DNA from: Melioribacteraceae bacterium
Lineage (GTDB): Bacteria; Bacteroidota; Ignavibacteria; Ignavibacteriales; Melioribacteraceae
DNA: 64,000 bases
NCBI GenBank assembly: GCA_022181065.1
Contig: BQMY01000076.1
Span: forward strand, 121,753-185,752
Reading direction: 5' to 3'
Shown: positions 16,707 to 26,243 of the stretch, one piece after another
Position numbering within the stretch: the stretch's first letter is position 1
How the letters are laid out: every line of letters begins with the position of its first letter
Notes under the pieces: model-generated
The model's input: the letters and a program-made list of their open reading frames with translations, nothing else
Database searches by the model: none
Told to the model about the DNA's origin: nothing
Made by a program: the position numbers and the translations under genes

Positions 16707-17594
16707 TTAATATTCCATTCCGAACACATTAACTTTTCCGTTTATGTGTTTCAGTTTATTGATTATCACCATTTCGCTGTTTACTATTGTGTAATGGCAG
16801 CTTTCGCAAGATTCTTCATCAACAGGAGCGTGTCCTGTTGGAGGATTCATGTGGCATCCCGCGGCACAAGTAGTGTTACCGGGTTCGGAAAGCATTCCGG
16901 CGTTCCACACGGGAGGTGTTGTAGAACCTGTTATTTCATCGGCTACGTAATACCTCTCAGGAAACGGTACCTGCGAATCAGATCTTTTGAATGAGAAATT
17001 ACCATGACAATAGGTATTTGAACATGTATTGTCAGTAAAATTGTATGACGGTGTTACACCCATTAAATTTGCTGTTCCGCCAAACTTCATCTCAGCGGGC
17101 AATCCATCTATATGTCCATGCACAAAATCTACATCCGTTGGTGTATCCATATCATGACAGGTTAAACAACTGTTGCTCGGACCTGTTTCATTCAGGTGCA
17201 AATGGGCAGAGTGAGCTCCTACACCCGGTGCGGAAGTTTCAACATTGCCCGCAAGATCAGAAGGAGGCGCGATTCTTTCAGGATTAGCGAACGCGCCGTG
17301 GCAGGTATTACAAGCTTCCGGACCGGCAGGTTGAGTATGACATGTTAGACAATTTTCACCGGTAGTTCCACCCGAATAATCAGCCGCATGGCAACGCTGA
17401 CAATCCTTTATATCCCAATTTTTCGACATCAGGGTCACTCCGTGGAAGTTTTCCGAACCGGGAGAGCCAATACCTTCAGGATGGACACTCAGCTTTGCAG
17501 TCGGGGAAGAAAGGTCTTCTTTTACATCGCTACATGCATTAACGGCGAACAAGAGGAGAACAATCAACGCAAAATATGTTATTATATGTTTCAT
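16707..17594 (-). CDS. Multiheme cytochrome lipoprotein with variant heme motifs
   Basis: The 295-residue lipoprotein (signal ending LLFAVNACSD) has five CXXCH sites (CQRCH, CLTCH, CNTCH, CLTCH, CESCH). It also has one CX4CH (CSNTYCH) and one CX3CH (CAAGCH), giving up to seven hemes. Mixed CxxxxCH/CxxCH spacing is characteristic of a cytochrome family common in Geobacter-type metal reducers. It is the last gene of the porin-cytochrome operon (21 nt after the previous stop), so it is probably the outer-surface partner of the conduit. Whether the variant sites bind heme is not shown by sequence. Confidence 0.85.
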   Translation of the reverse strand: MKHIITYFALIVLLLFAVNACSDVKEDLSSPTAKLSVHPEGIGSPGSENFHGVTLMSKNWDIKDCQRCHAADYSGGTTGENCLTCHTQPAGPEACNTCHGAFANPERIAPPSDLAGNVETSAPGVGAHSAHLHLNETGPSNSCLTCHDMDTPTDVDFVHGHIDGLPAEMKFGGTANLMGVTPSYNFTDNTCSNTYCHGNFSFKRSDSQVPFPERYYVADEITGSTTPPVWNAGMLSEPGNTTCAAGCHMNPPTGHAPVDEESCESCHYTIVNSEMVIINKLKHINGKVNVFGMEY

Positions 17595-17615
17595 TTTTAT
17601 CCCACAAAATTATAA

Positions 17616-18821
17616 TCAATTGTTACCATGGCAATAACCACAGAAGAAAATTCCGGCTTGACCATCAGGTCTGGCATTCGAATCGGTGTGGCAATTAAAA
17701 CAAACAGAACCTTCGTCATTATGCCAGTCACCTTTCATGTTGCGCATGAAGTTTCTGTCATGAGTGCGGGGGTTTGTACCCTGCATACCATCCTGATCAA
17801 CATGGCACATGATACAGTTGGGATCCGCGCCCTGAGTATCGTGGCAGGAAGCACAACTTTCAATATCTCTTTTTGCCATTTCAGCATGAGAACCACCACC
17901 TGAACCAAGACCAATTAGCACAAAATTGGGTCCCAGGTGAGAAGTTGGTGTCAAACCACCAAGCGCATAATCGCCATCATTTTCAGGGTTATGACATTCC
18001 GCGCAGAACGTTTCGGTCTGATGACAAGTCGCGCATTCGGCTGTTTTACCCCTGGCTTCAATTCCATGTGAAAAACGGAAATTCAAATCGTGAACCCTGG
18101 TGATCTGCTGCTGATTTTCGTTATCCACATATTTGTGGGGTGAATACGGAGTATAAAAATCGGTTGCTGTGTTCGTAACATCCAGCGCTATTGTAGCAGT
18201 ATGACAGCTTTCGCAGAACTGTTCATTATGACACATTTCACAATTTTCATCGCTATTCATCAAAAACTTGTGTTTTTCAAGAAACGCCGATTGTAAATGG
18301 TTTTCAGGGATAAGATTGACTGTGGAAATATGACAGGATTCGCAAACATTGGCTGCGGGACCCTGGTCATTATGACACTGATAACAGGTACCCATCTCCG
18401 GATTTGCATGAGGATTATCAATAGCATAATCAACTTCATCCATTCCTTTATGGCACATTTCACAATCAACATCTTCACCATTTTCAAGGTGGAATTTATG
18501 ACTGAACATCAGAGTCGGTTCAACCTGCACAAGTGCTTCATAGACATCTTCGTAATGGCACATTTGGCAATTTTCATCATCTTCCACATCATGGCAGCCC
18601 TCACAGGTTTCTTTATCCGGCAATAATCGATCTGTCAGTTTGTCGCTATCAGCAACGCCTGTATGACAATCTGCGCAATCCATCGCCTCAGCGTGAAGTT
18701 CATGCGAAAACTTGATTATGCTCTTATTATTTACCGGCTCTTCTCCCGGTTGCTGTGCCGAAAAGGCAAGAAACAGTACAACCGCTGCGAATATCAATAA
18801 GTAAAGTATTTTCGGTTTCAT
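17616..18821 (-). CDS. 14-heme c-type cytochrome, periplasmic or conduit component
   Basis: The 401-residue protein has a cleavable-type signal peptide (FAAVVLFLAFSAQQ) without a lipobox cysteine. It has fourteen CXXCH sites: CADCH, CEGCH, CQMCH, CEMCH, CYQCH, CESCH, CEMCH, CESCH, CATCH, CAECH, CASCH, CIMCH, CFNCH and CGYCH. Its gene lies between those of the beta-barrel protein (2-nt gap) and a lipoprotein cytochrome, the arrangement of an MtrA/Ext-like component that threads electrons through an outer-membrane porin. Heme count is read directly; role in the conduit is inferred. Confidence 0.88.
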   Translation of the reverse strand: MKPKILYLLIFAAVVLFLAFSAQQPGEEPVNNKSIIKFSHELHAEAMDCADCHTGVADSDKLTDRLLPDKETCEGCHDVEDDENCQMCHYEDVYEALVQVEPTLMFSHKFHLENGEDVDCEMCHKGMDEVDYAIDNPHANPEMGTCYQCHNDQGPAANVCESCHISTVNLIPENHLQSAFLEKHKFLMNSDENCEMCHNEQFCESCHTATIALDVTNTATDFYTPYSPHKYVDNENQQQITRVHDLNFRFSHGIEARGKTAECATCHQTETFCAECHNPENDGDYALGGLTPTSHLGPNFVLIGLGSGGGSHAEMAKRDIESCASCHDTQGADPNCIMCHVDQDGMQGTNPRTHDRNFMRNMKGDWHNDEGSVCFNCHTDSNARPDGQAGIFFCGYCHGNN

Positions 18822-18822
18822 A

Positions 18823-20100
18823 TTACATTAAATTTAAGTTAGAATTAAACCAGTGATTAAATTTGAACAATACTCTGAAATCATTATTGAGTATTTTGTT
18901 CTGAAGATGCTGCACCTGCAGATCGAATGAAAACTTGTTCCAGGGTCGATAATTTACGCCCGCAAGTAATGTGAGGAGAGTTTCAGTATCCTCATCTTCC
19001 GATAGCTTGTATGATGTAAACGCAGCACCGAGAGAAGGTGTAATTTTACCATCGCAGAATGTTCTCGCGGTGGAGACAGAGAAGGCATCAAGTTCTCCCG
19101 CGTAGCCAAATGTTTTTCTGTAGCTCACACTACCGTACGAGCTGTGAAAACCGGCGGTAACTCGTGAAGAATTATCATCTTCATACTCAACAGTAGCGAA
19201 CTTGGCGAAACACTGGAAGGCGCGTGAAAAACGATAATCAACACCAGCTTCAATTTCACTGGTATTCCCGTAATTAAAAACAGAGAATATCGAATTATAT
19301 CTCACTCTCGGTTCACGCATATTGTAGTAAAGATCGATACCCAGGTTTTCGATTTGTTCATACCTGCCGCTTATTTCAAAAAGCGAAGCATTTTCAAGAT
19401 TGATATCATATTCAAATTTTGTATCAACCCGAAAGACATCTTCCATTTTGTAGCCGGCTTCGGCTGTGGCGAACTTGAACTGATTTGAATTGTTGCGAAT
19501 TAATATTTGTATTGGATTTAGCTCCTCATCCAGTCTTGTTGCAACATAATCTTCGGCAGAGTAGTTTTTGTCAACGTATCCGAAACCGAAATAAACATCC
19601 TTGATTCCGTGAAATTCAACTTCGCCGCCAAGGATATAATTGTTTTCAAGATCGCTGGTTAACTCAAGTTTCTGATAAGCCGGAACATTACCGCCAAAAT
19701 AGGATTTCAGCACTACGCTACTGTAATCAATTTTCAGGGAAGCACCATCCATGAGTCCGCTTGCGGCTGAATTAAAGACCGGCTGACGCCCGATTTTTAA
19801 TGTAGCGACATCAAACAGATTTCTTCCCACAACGTACAGATTATAAAAACGTAATCTCGGGTCGTTATCAAGTGTCTGCGATAGATCAGCCGCGAAATTT
19901 ACACGGGTAACAAGGGAAAAATTCGATTTTGAAGCGTTTAGATGAAGTGACTGGAATGTTCTTAAATACATTTCCGAGGCGCTTAGTGAATCGTACCTCT
20001 CAAAAGTATAAACGGATGAAGAGAACCTGCCGTTAATGTTCTGAGAGAACATCAACGCCGTGAGAGACAAAAATATCAGTAGAAATAAACTCTTTTTCAT
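18823..20100 (-). CDS. Outer-membrane beta-barrel of a porin-cytochrome complex
   Basis: The 425-residue protein has a signal peptide (MKKSLFLLIFLSLTALMFSQ). Amphipathic strands follow throughout, such as SLVTRVNFAADLSQ, KIGRQPVFNSAASGLMDGA and FSFDLQVQHLQNK, and the last residues are NHWFNSNLNLM. It has no heme motifs. It is enclosed by cytochrome genes with gaps of 17 and 2 nt, so it is most likely the porin-like sheath through which electrons cross the outer membrane (compare MtrB, OmbB and the Ext barrels). Sequence similarity to a named barrel family was not recognised; the call rests on topology and operon context. Confidence 0.75.
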   Translation of the reverse strand: MKKSLFLLIFLSLTALMFSQNINGRFSSSVYTFERYDSLSASEMYLRTFQSLHLNASKSNFSLVTRVNFAADLSQTLDNDPRLRFYNLYVVGRNLFDVATLKIGRQPVFNSAASGLMDGASLKIDYSSVVLKSYFGGNVPAYQKLELTSDLENNYILGGEVEFHGIKDVYFGFGYVDKNYSAEDYVATRLDEELNPIQILIRNNSNQFKFATAEAGYKMEDVFRVDTKFEYDINLENASLFEISGRYEQIENLGIDLYYNMREPRVRYNSIFSVFNYGNTSEIEAGVDYRFSRAFQCFAKFATVEYEDDNSSRVTAGFHSSYGSVSYRKTFGYAGELDAFSVSTARTFCDGKITPSLGAAFTSYKLSEDEDTETLLTLLAGVNYRPWNKFSFDLQVQHLQNKILNNDFRVLFKFNHWFNSNLNLM

Positions 20101-20117
20101 TTTATTAACCGTTAGAA

Positions 20118-20681
20118 TTAGTTCTTTGGAATATTATGTTTGATTTTTGCATATTTTTCCGCGAATACAAACGGTTTATATGTCGGGCTTTCTTCGTTAT
20201 GGCAAGTGATACACTGTTTTTCAATAGCGGCTTCGTCCTCATAAACTATAAGTCCGTTTTCTATTGATTTTGCGCGATCTTTCATAACTTTCATAGATTT
20301 GTAGTCATCGCCGGCGCCATGGCAATCTTCACACTGAACACCGTCTTCAATTTTAAATTTTTTGCCTAACAATTTTGCATCAACATTGTGCGCGGGAGCG
20401 TGGCATTTAAGGCAGGCTTCTGTTTCAACAGCTTTGGTAGTGTGACCAAGTTCTTTAGCTATTTTATCCGATTCGGCTGACTGTAATGTTTTGTAAGCTT
20501 TAGCGTGATCGCTTTCTTCCCATATCTTAAGTTGCGCGCCATCTTTCTCTTTTTTATGGCACATACCACATTTTTTTACACCGATATACTCATGTTTTTT
20601 GTCGGAAGGCTGCTTGGAGTAAAACGCCATCAACAAAAATGAGACAACGATAGCTGATATAATAGAACTGAATCTTCTCAT
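20118..20681 (-). CDS. Tetraheme cytochrome c, c554-like
   Basis: The 187-residue exported protein has a signal peptide (IISAIVVSFLLMAFYS). It has four CXXCH sites (CGMCH, CLKCH, CEDCH, CITCH) in the pattern of the cytochrome c554 family, with KKCGMCHKKE near the N-terminus and DGVQCEDCHGAG in the middle. As first gene of the four-gene operon it is a good candidate for the periplasmic carrier that feeds the conduit. No lipobox is evident. Confidence 0.85.
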   Translation of the reverse strand: MRRFSSIISAIVVSFLLMAFYSKQPSDKKHEYIGVKKCGMCHKKEKDGAQLKIWEESDHAKAYKTLQSAESDKIAKELGHTTKAVETEACLKCHAPAHNVDAKLLGKKFKIEDGVQCEDCHGAGDDYKSMKVMKDRAKSIENGLIVYEDEAAIEKQCITCHNEESPTYKPFVFAEKYAKIKHNIPKN

Positions 20682-20840
20682 GTTTGCACCTGTTTTTATT
20701 ATTGTTGATAATTAATGCTCTGTTTATGTTATAAAATGATAAGCGTAAAATAATGTCTTTTAATCTTATATTCAGAATATATCCTAAATAATTTACATAG
20801 GCAAATAATAATTTTGCTTTACTTTTACAATTTATACTGC

Positions 20841-20855
20841 TCAATATCCGTGCCA
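20841..20855 (-). promoter_or_regulatory. Weak sigma-54-like element upstream of the porin-cytochrome operon
   Basis: On the minus strand TGGCAC (20855-20850), 5 nt, then TTGA (20844-20841) instead of TTGC. It lies about 160 bp before the ATG at 20681. No GAAAC-N5-GTTTC palindrome is seen nearby, so this may be coincidence. The rest of 20682-21013 is A/T-rich without other clear signals. Confidence 0.25.
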
Positions 20856-21013
20856 TGATTGCATTATTTCTTGGGGGATATTTTTTGGATCAGCAATTCC
20901 GGAACCCCCGACGGTTATTTTTTATCTAATTATCACATATATTGTTACAATTTTTATATAACATTTTGGTTATATTGTTAAAAAAAAATGATTGATTGTT
21001 TTAACAGGATATT

Positions 21014-23950
21014 ATGAAGAGCTATAAGTTTTTATTCTCGATGCTATTTTATTTGCTTGCTGTATCTTTTTCTGTACAGGCACAGGAACAAGCTCAAACT
21101 TTTATGAATCAGGCAAAAAGCCATATGGCAGCCGGTAGATACGGTGAAGCAATTACCCTCTTAAACCGGTACATTGCTCTGAAACCACGCGATTTTAACG
21201 GATATCATCAGCGCTCTATGTGTTACGAAAAACGCACTCAGTATGAACGCGCCGAGATCGATTTGGAAAGGGCAATCAAACTCGATCCCGATAACAAACA
21301 ATTACGGCAGGATTATGCACGTGTCAGGGAAGTATGGTTTGCTCTTCTCGACAAAAAAATCCAGGGGCATAAAAGAGAAATTGCGATCGACCCCGATATT
21401 CCCGATAACTACGTGGAAATCGCTAAATCTTATGCTCATAAAGAAGAATGGCAGGATTCGGAAGACTGGTACGATCAATTTTTTGTTAAAGAACCAAACG
21501 CCGCACCCGATCAGGTTATCCGCTACACAAATGTATTGACAGAAACCAAACACCTTACAAAAGGTGAAAAAAAATTGCAGGAGTTCACCGCAAGATATCC
21601 TGATGACTGGAGACTCTGGAGCCGACTTGGTTGGTTTTCTCTGTGGCTCTCAAAATACAAACAGGCTGAAGAAGCGTTCGTAAAATCGCTCGAAATCAAA
21701 CCTTTTTTCAAAGAAGCCTCTGAAGGTCTTGACCTTGCCCGAAAAGAAGGCTACATCTTTAACTATGTTGAACTGGATAACCACAAAAAAACCAAACCTC
21801 AGGAATATGCGATCGATCGTTACTACCGCTTATTAAAATCCAGACCAAGCGATGATGAAACAAGGTTTAAGCTTATTTCCGAACTGATCCCGAAAGACCG
21901 CCTTGAAGAAGCTTATCAACAACTATTAATTTTACGGGCTAAATACCAGGGTCAGAAACGTTTTGATGAACCGTGGGAGTTTGTTACATCAACAAGAGAA
22001 AAACGATACCGTTCCAAAATTGTGACCGCACAGGAACGACTTGAAAAAAATCCACTTGACAAAGAAGCCGTTTATGCTGTAGCCCAGAACTACGAATTCC
22101 TTGATGAGTATGAAGAAGCTCTCAGTGTTCTCGACTATTACTTTGAGGAAAAACCGGATGAATCTGATCCGAAAATGTTATTCCTGTACGCGAAGTTACT
22201 GGCGTGGTACAAGGATTTTGATACCGCGGGTGAATTGATGACCAGGGTTGTTGAGGCAGCACCAAACAACCTCGATTATTTACTGTTCAGAGGCCAGTTA
22301 GCGGTATGGAGTAATTCCGAACCCGATCTTGCGAGAGAATACCTTGAAAAAGTTTACGTGAAACGACCTAATTCACTGCCTGTTCTTCTAACACTCAGTT
22401 CTCTTGAAATGAATGAAGGGAATTTCCCTCAGGCTGAATTCTATCTTGCCGAGGCTAAAAAAATTGATCCTATGAATGAGGATGTAATCAAACATGAATC
22501 AAATCTTGAGTTCAGAAAGTTAAGAGCAGAGGAAGAACGCCTTTTCCGTGTACTCGAAGAAGGCAGAAAACTTGCCGTTGATGGGGAATATGAAGCCGCA
22601 ATTCCTTTTTATGAAGAATTTCTTGAAGAAGCTGAACCAAATAACCTTATATATAAGGAGTATGGCGATATTCAGTTCCGGGCTGGTGATTATTACGAAG
22701 CCCTGGAAGTTTACAACTCACTCCTCGCTCAGGAATTTAATCCTGATGTGGCTATTCAACGTGGACAGGTTTATTTTGAGCAGGATATGCCCGACAAGGC
22801 AATCCCTGATTTTGAAATGGTAGTACGGGATGACCCCGATGACTTTAATAAACGTCTCTATCTCGGCGACGCATACACCAAAGCTGAAATCTATACAGAG
22901 GCTGAAGCGCAATATGATACTCTGGAGAATTATTTCAATCCCGACTCATCACAGCTGGCCCAACTTAAATTGAGACGCTCCTGGATTCCGGCAAGAGGTC
23001 TTAACGCGATGCTATACAGATTCCCGTCGCATGTAAGACTCGGACCCGCGGCAGCGTTTTATTCAGATGATATCGGATTCAAGTTTTCACGTTTAGGCTC
23101 TATTCTCGAACTTGGTGTAACCGATTGGCTCGCTTTGGGTGTTTCTTTATACCGTACCAGTCTTAGCTCCAACCTTGGTGAACGATACTTCAATACTTTC
23201 AAGGGGAATATCTTCCTGCGATTCAGCAAGTACGTATCCGGGGGTGTTGGATATGGTTCTATAAGTTCTCTCGGTATAAACCCGGTTACAGAACTTGAAG
23301 CGTTTGCCGAAATAAAAAGAGACAGTCTATACACCCTGAGAGGTACATATCTAAATACTGATGCGGGTATTATGCTCTATTCTCCATCCCTGGTTAATAT
23401 TTATGACGTAAATAATAATCGCTTTATGTCAACCTTGTACAGAATAGATGGTGAATACTGGCATAAATCGGGTATACGACTTTCAGGTTATTTCCAGTAT
23501 GTAGAAGCTGACAATATATCCAACTTCAACACCGGTATTTTTGGTCTTACCAACACCGATCCTGCTTACGGCAATAATGAAGGTAACACTATAATGATCA
23601 GGGCAGGCAGAGAATTTTGGACAGACCTGATCGCGGGTTATGAATATTTCTACTCTAACTTCCGCTATATTTCAGAATTTTATTACTCACCACAAGGTTT
23701 TGAATCACACAGTATCTGGGCTGAGTACACAGTTGACCGAACAGAAGATTATTATCTCACAATCGGAGGTAAACTCGGCTATGTACCGGCAAGTTCGTTT
23801 ATTGTGAGAGAACTTTTTGCCAAAGGTGAATACCGATTCTGGAGGAACTTCGTTGTTTACGGAAGGATTGGAACAGGCTCGACAAGCAGGGATGACACAA
23901 GCTACAATTCTGTTAGTGGTGAGTTAAGCATCTCCTGGATGATATTGTAG
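21014..23950 (+). CDS. TPR protein with C-terminal outer-membrane beta-barrel
   Basis: The 978 residues begin with a signal peptide (LLAVSFSVQAQ). At least ten TPR-like repeats span about 25-660, among them AAGRYGEAITLLNRYIALKP and FPQAEFYLAEAKKIDP. The last 300 residues are strand-rich and resemble an outer-membrane barrel, ending SGELSISWMIL. This superhelix-plus-barrel layout is that of BcsC/PgaA-type polysaccharide export proteins, but no polysaccharide synthase is nearby. The gene is divergent from the porin-cytochrome operon and is followed by its own terminator. A role as a secretion or scaffold protein is inferred. Confidence 0.75.
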   Translation: MKSYKFLFSMLFYLLAVSFSVQAQEQAQTFMNQAKSHMAAGRYGEAITLLNRYIALKPRDFNGYHQRSMCYEKRTQYERAEIDLERAIKLDPDNKQLRQDYARVREVWFALLDKKIQGHKREIAIDPDIPDNYVEIAKSYAHKEEWQDSEDWYDQFFVKEPNAAPDQVIRYTNVLTETKHLTKGEKKLQEFTARYPDDWRLWSRLGWFSLWLSKYKQAEEAFVKSLEIKPFFKEASEGLDLARKEGYIFNYVELDNHKKTKPQEYAIDRYYRLLKSRPSDDETRFKLISELIPKDRLEEAYQQLLILRAKYQGQKRFDEPWEFVTSTREKRYRSKIVTAQERLEKNPLDKEAVYAVAQNYEFLDEYEEALSVLDYYFEEKPDESDPKMLFLYAKLLAWYKDFDTAGELMTRVVEAAPNNLDYLLFRGQLAVWSNSEPDLAREYLEKVYVKRPNSLPVLLTLSSLEMNEGNFPQAEFYLAEAKKIDPMNEDVIKHESNLEFRKLRAEEERLFRVLEEGRKLAVDGEYEAAIPFYEEFLEEAEPNNLIYKEYGDIQFRAGDYYEALEVYNSLLAQEFNPDVAIQRGQVYFEQDMPDKAIPDFEMVVRDDPDDFNKRLYLGDAYTKAEIYTEAEAQYDTLENYFNPDSSQLAQLKLRRSWIPARGLNAMLYRFPSHVRLGPAAAFYSDDIGFKFSRLGSILELGVTDWLALGVSLYRTSLSSNLGERYFNTFKGNIFLRFSKYVSGGVGYGSISSLGINPVTELEAFAEIKRDSLYTLRGTYLNTDAGIMLYSPSLVNIYDVNNNRFMSTLYRIDGEYWHKSGIRLSGYFQYVEADNISNFNTGIFGLTNTDPAYGNNEGNTIMIRAGREFWTDLIAGYEYFYSNFRYISEFYYSPQGFESHSIWAEYTVDRTEDYYLTIGGKLGYVPASSFIVRELFAKGEYRFWRNFVVYGRIGTGSTSRDDTSYNSVSGELSISWMIL

Positions 23951-24005
23951 AATAATATGATCTTCTGATATACGCCCCTTCCACAAATCAAGAAATTCAA
24001 ATTTC

Positions 24006-24042
24006 GAGGCATTATCCGCCCCTGCGGATGATGCCTCCTTTT
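24006..24042 (+). terminator. Terminator of the TPR-barrel gene
   Basis: GAGGCATTATCCGC (24006-24019) pairs with GCGGATGATGCCTC (24024-24037), then CTTTTATT. Confidence 0.85.
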
Positions 24043-24896
24043 ATTAATAACGATGTCATTATTATCTCAAATTCCAATCTTCCGGTTATTTGATCCTTTC
24101 CGTCACTCAGCTACCTGAAATTAAAGATATCCGTGTTCAATCGAAATGCCACGGATCTTACAAAATCCCCACATAGCCCGACCCTTCGATAAAATCAGGG
24201 ACCTGTCATTCAGGAACAGGCTAATGCTCAGGTGCCGTTTGATTAATGAGCAAGATACGATTGCTGATTTGAAATGATGGCATTTCCTCAATGCGCAAAA
24301 GCAATCCATCAATTTGCATCCTTCGTTTTGGCGTATGAGAAGCATATCATGAGATTAGCTTTGGCATGCATTTTGCTACGGATATTGGGGTGTTTATTGA
24401 TGCTTAAAGTGCAGTAATCTTGAAACTTAATAATCATCCATTAATTTAGTAGGTAAAAAAGATGTGGAATTATTCGATAATATTTAAATGTTATGATGAT
24501 TTGATTTTATTTTACAGTAGTAAAGAATAGTAGAAATGAGCCTTATCAGTGAAATATGAAGCGAATTAACCATAAAAAAATATATGTGAATTACTCTTTT
24601 TAGTGGAAAGTCTAATGATATTTTAGGATATTTTTGTATTAGATTAAATCCTTTTACACTAAAAAATATTTTAACGATAAAATCATTTTAGTTTCATAAA
24701 AATTAATAGTAGTTTTGTAACTTTGTGAGTGGAATTTCCGGTGTTTCAGATTAAATGGGTAAGAATGCTTGTAATAATATAAAACTTCGGGGTTCTTCCG
24801 GTTTTTACTGTTCTCCCTACCCGCCCGAATTTCAGAAACACATAATCCCCAAATAAATAAATCTTAATAAAGAATTCTTTATAAATCAGGTTCAAT
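24043..24896. other. Long intergenic region upstream of nqrA
   Basis: No convincing gene is seen. The first part holds short imperfect palindromes (ATCCGTG...CACGGAT, about 24129-24155) and a decayed member of the dispersed 'cccttcga...tcagggacct' repeat at about 24180-24212. A plus-strand sigma-54-like element, TGGCAT-N5-TTGCT, lies at 24362-24377, but it is about 520 bp from nqrA. The last 500 bp are strongly A/T-rich. Confidence 0.5.
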
Positions 24897-26240
24897 ATGG
24901 GAAAAATCAAACTAAAAAAAGGATTAAACCTGCCTATTAGCGGTGAACCTAAGCAATCTGTATCCGACGGGAAACAGGTTACCAAAGTAGCGCTTCTCGG
25001 TGAAGACTATGTTGGAATGAAACCAACTCTCGAAGTTGAAGTTGGTGATACCGTTAAAACAGGTCAATTACTTTTTACTGACAAAAAGCTCCCGCAAGTT
25101 CGATATACTTCGCCAGGTACCGGCAAAGTTGTTGAAATTAACCGTGGCTATAAAAGAGCTTTTAAGTCTATTGTTATCGAATTGCAAGGGAATGAAGAGA
25201 TTGAATTCACCTCTTATAAAGAAGGTGAACTTAATTCTCTTGGCGCCGGTAAAGTAAAAGAACTTTTGCTTGAATCAGGTATGTGGCCGGTAATCAGAAC
25301 CCGCCCATTCAGTAAGGTGGCCGATCCCGATGCTACTCCTAATTCAATATTCGTAACCGCCATGGACACTAATCCGTTGGCTCCCGATGTCGCGAAAGTT
25401 ATAGCCGGCAAAGAAAAAGAGTTTAAAAACGGCCTAACAATTTTATCGCAACTTTCAGAAGGTAATCTTTTTGTATGTAAATCACCCGGTGCTGAAATTC
25501 CGGTAATCGACAAAGCGAAAGTTGAAGAATTTGAAGGTCCGCACCCTGCCGGGAATGTAGGTACACACATACATTTTCTTGATCCGGTAAGCAGAAAAAA
25601 ACAGGTCTGGTATGTTACTGCCCAGAACGTTGTGGCAATTGGTCACCTCTTCACTACCGGTAAACTCTATGTTGATCATATCGTTGCTCTTGCCGGCCCA
25701 CAGGTGAAAGAACCTCGTTTAATCAAAACCAGATTAGGCGCAAGTGTTACCGAACTTGTTGCCGGTGAGCTGAGTGATGGTGAAAACAGAGTTATCATTG
25801 GTTCGGTTCTTTCAGGAGTAAAAGCTGAAGATAATGTAGCTTATGTTGGCAGAAACACGCTGCAAATATCTGTTATCGCCGAAGAACGTGAAAAGGAATT
25901 TCTTGGATGGTTATCACCCGGTACAAATAAATACTCTGTGAAGAATATTTTCCTTTCCGCGCTTGCGCCAGGTAAAAAATTCAATTTTGGAACCGCGATA
26001 AATGGTGGTGAAAGAGCAATTGTACCCAGTGAAGGTTACGAACAGGTAGTACCTCTCGATATTTTACCAACCTATCTGTTGAGAGCAATTGCTGTCAAGG
26101 ACCTTGAATCAGCCGAACAGCTTGGTGTTCTGGAACTTGATGAGGAAGACCTCGCTCTTTGTACTTTCGTTTGCCCCTCAAAATCGAACTTTGGTCCTAT
26201 GCTAAGAGAGAATTTGACAATTATTGAGAAGGAAGGTTAA
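24897..26240 (+). CDS. nqrA: Na+-translocating NADH:quinone oxidoreductase subunit A
   Basis: NqrA is the cytoplasmic subunit of the sodium-pumping NADH:ubiquinone oxidoreductase. The product has 447 residues, the usual length, and the typical opening ([15 protein letters not shown]). It has no heme or flavin motifs, as expected. It is the first of six tightly packed genes in the canonical nqrABCDEF order, with 3 nt to nqrB. The ribosome-binding site before its ATG is weak. Confidence 0.95.
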   Translation: MGKIKLKKGLNLPISGEPKQSVSDGKQVTKVALLGEDYVGMKPTLEVEVGDTVKTGQLLFTDKKLPQVRYTSPGTGKVVEINRGYKRAFKSIVIELQGNEEIEFTSYKEGELNSLGAGKVKELLLESGMWPVIRTRPFSKVADPDATPNSIFVTAMDTNPLAPDVAKVIAGKEKEFKNGLTILSQLSEGNLFVCKSPGAEIPVIDKAKVEEFEGPHPAGNVGTHIHFLDPVSRKKQVWYVTAQNVVAIGHLFTTGKLYVDHIVALAGPQVKEPRLIKTRLGASVTELVAGELSDGENRVIIGSVLSGVKAEDNVAYVGRNTLQISVIAEEREKEFLGWLSPGTNKYSVKNIFLSALAPGKKFNFGTAINGGERAIVPSEGYEQVVPLDILPTYLLRAIAVKDLESAEQLGVLELDEEDLALCTFVCPSKSNFGPMLRENLTIIEKEG

Positions 26241-26243
26241 ACG

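Noticed and set aside
20841..20855. Extending the PAS-activator regulon to the porin-cytochrome operon
   Set aside because: The promoter match has a faulty -12 box and no activator palindrome is seen upstream of 20681.
24121..24345. 74-codon minus-strand frame upstream of nqrA
   Set aside because: No ribosome-binding site, no recognisable domain, and it overlaps decayed repeat sequence.
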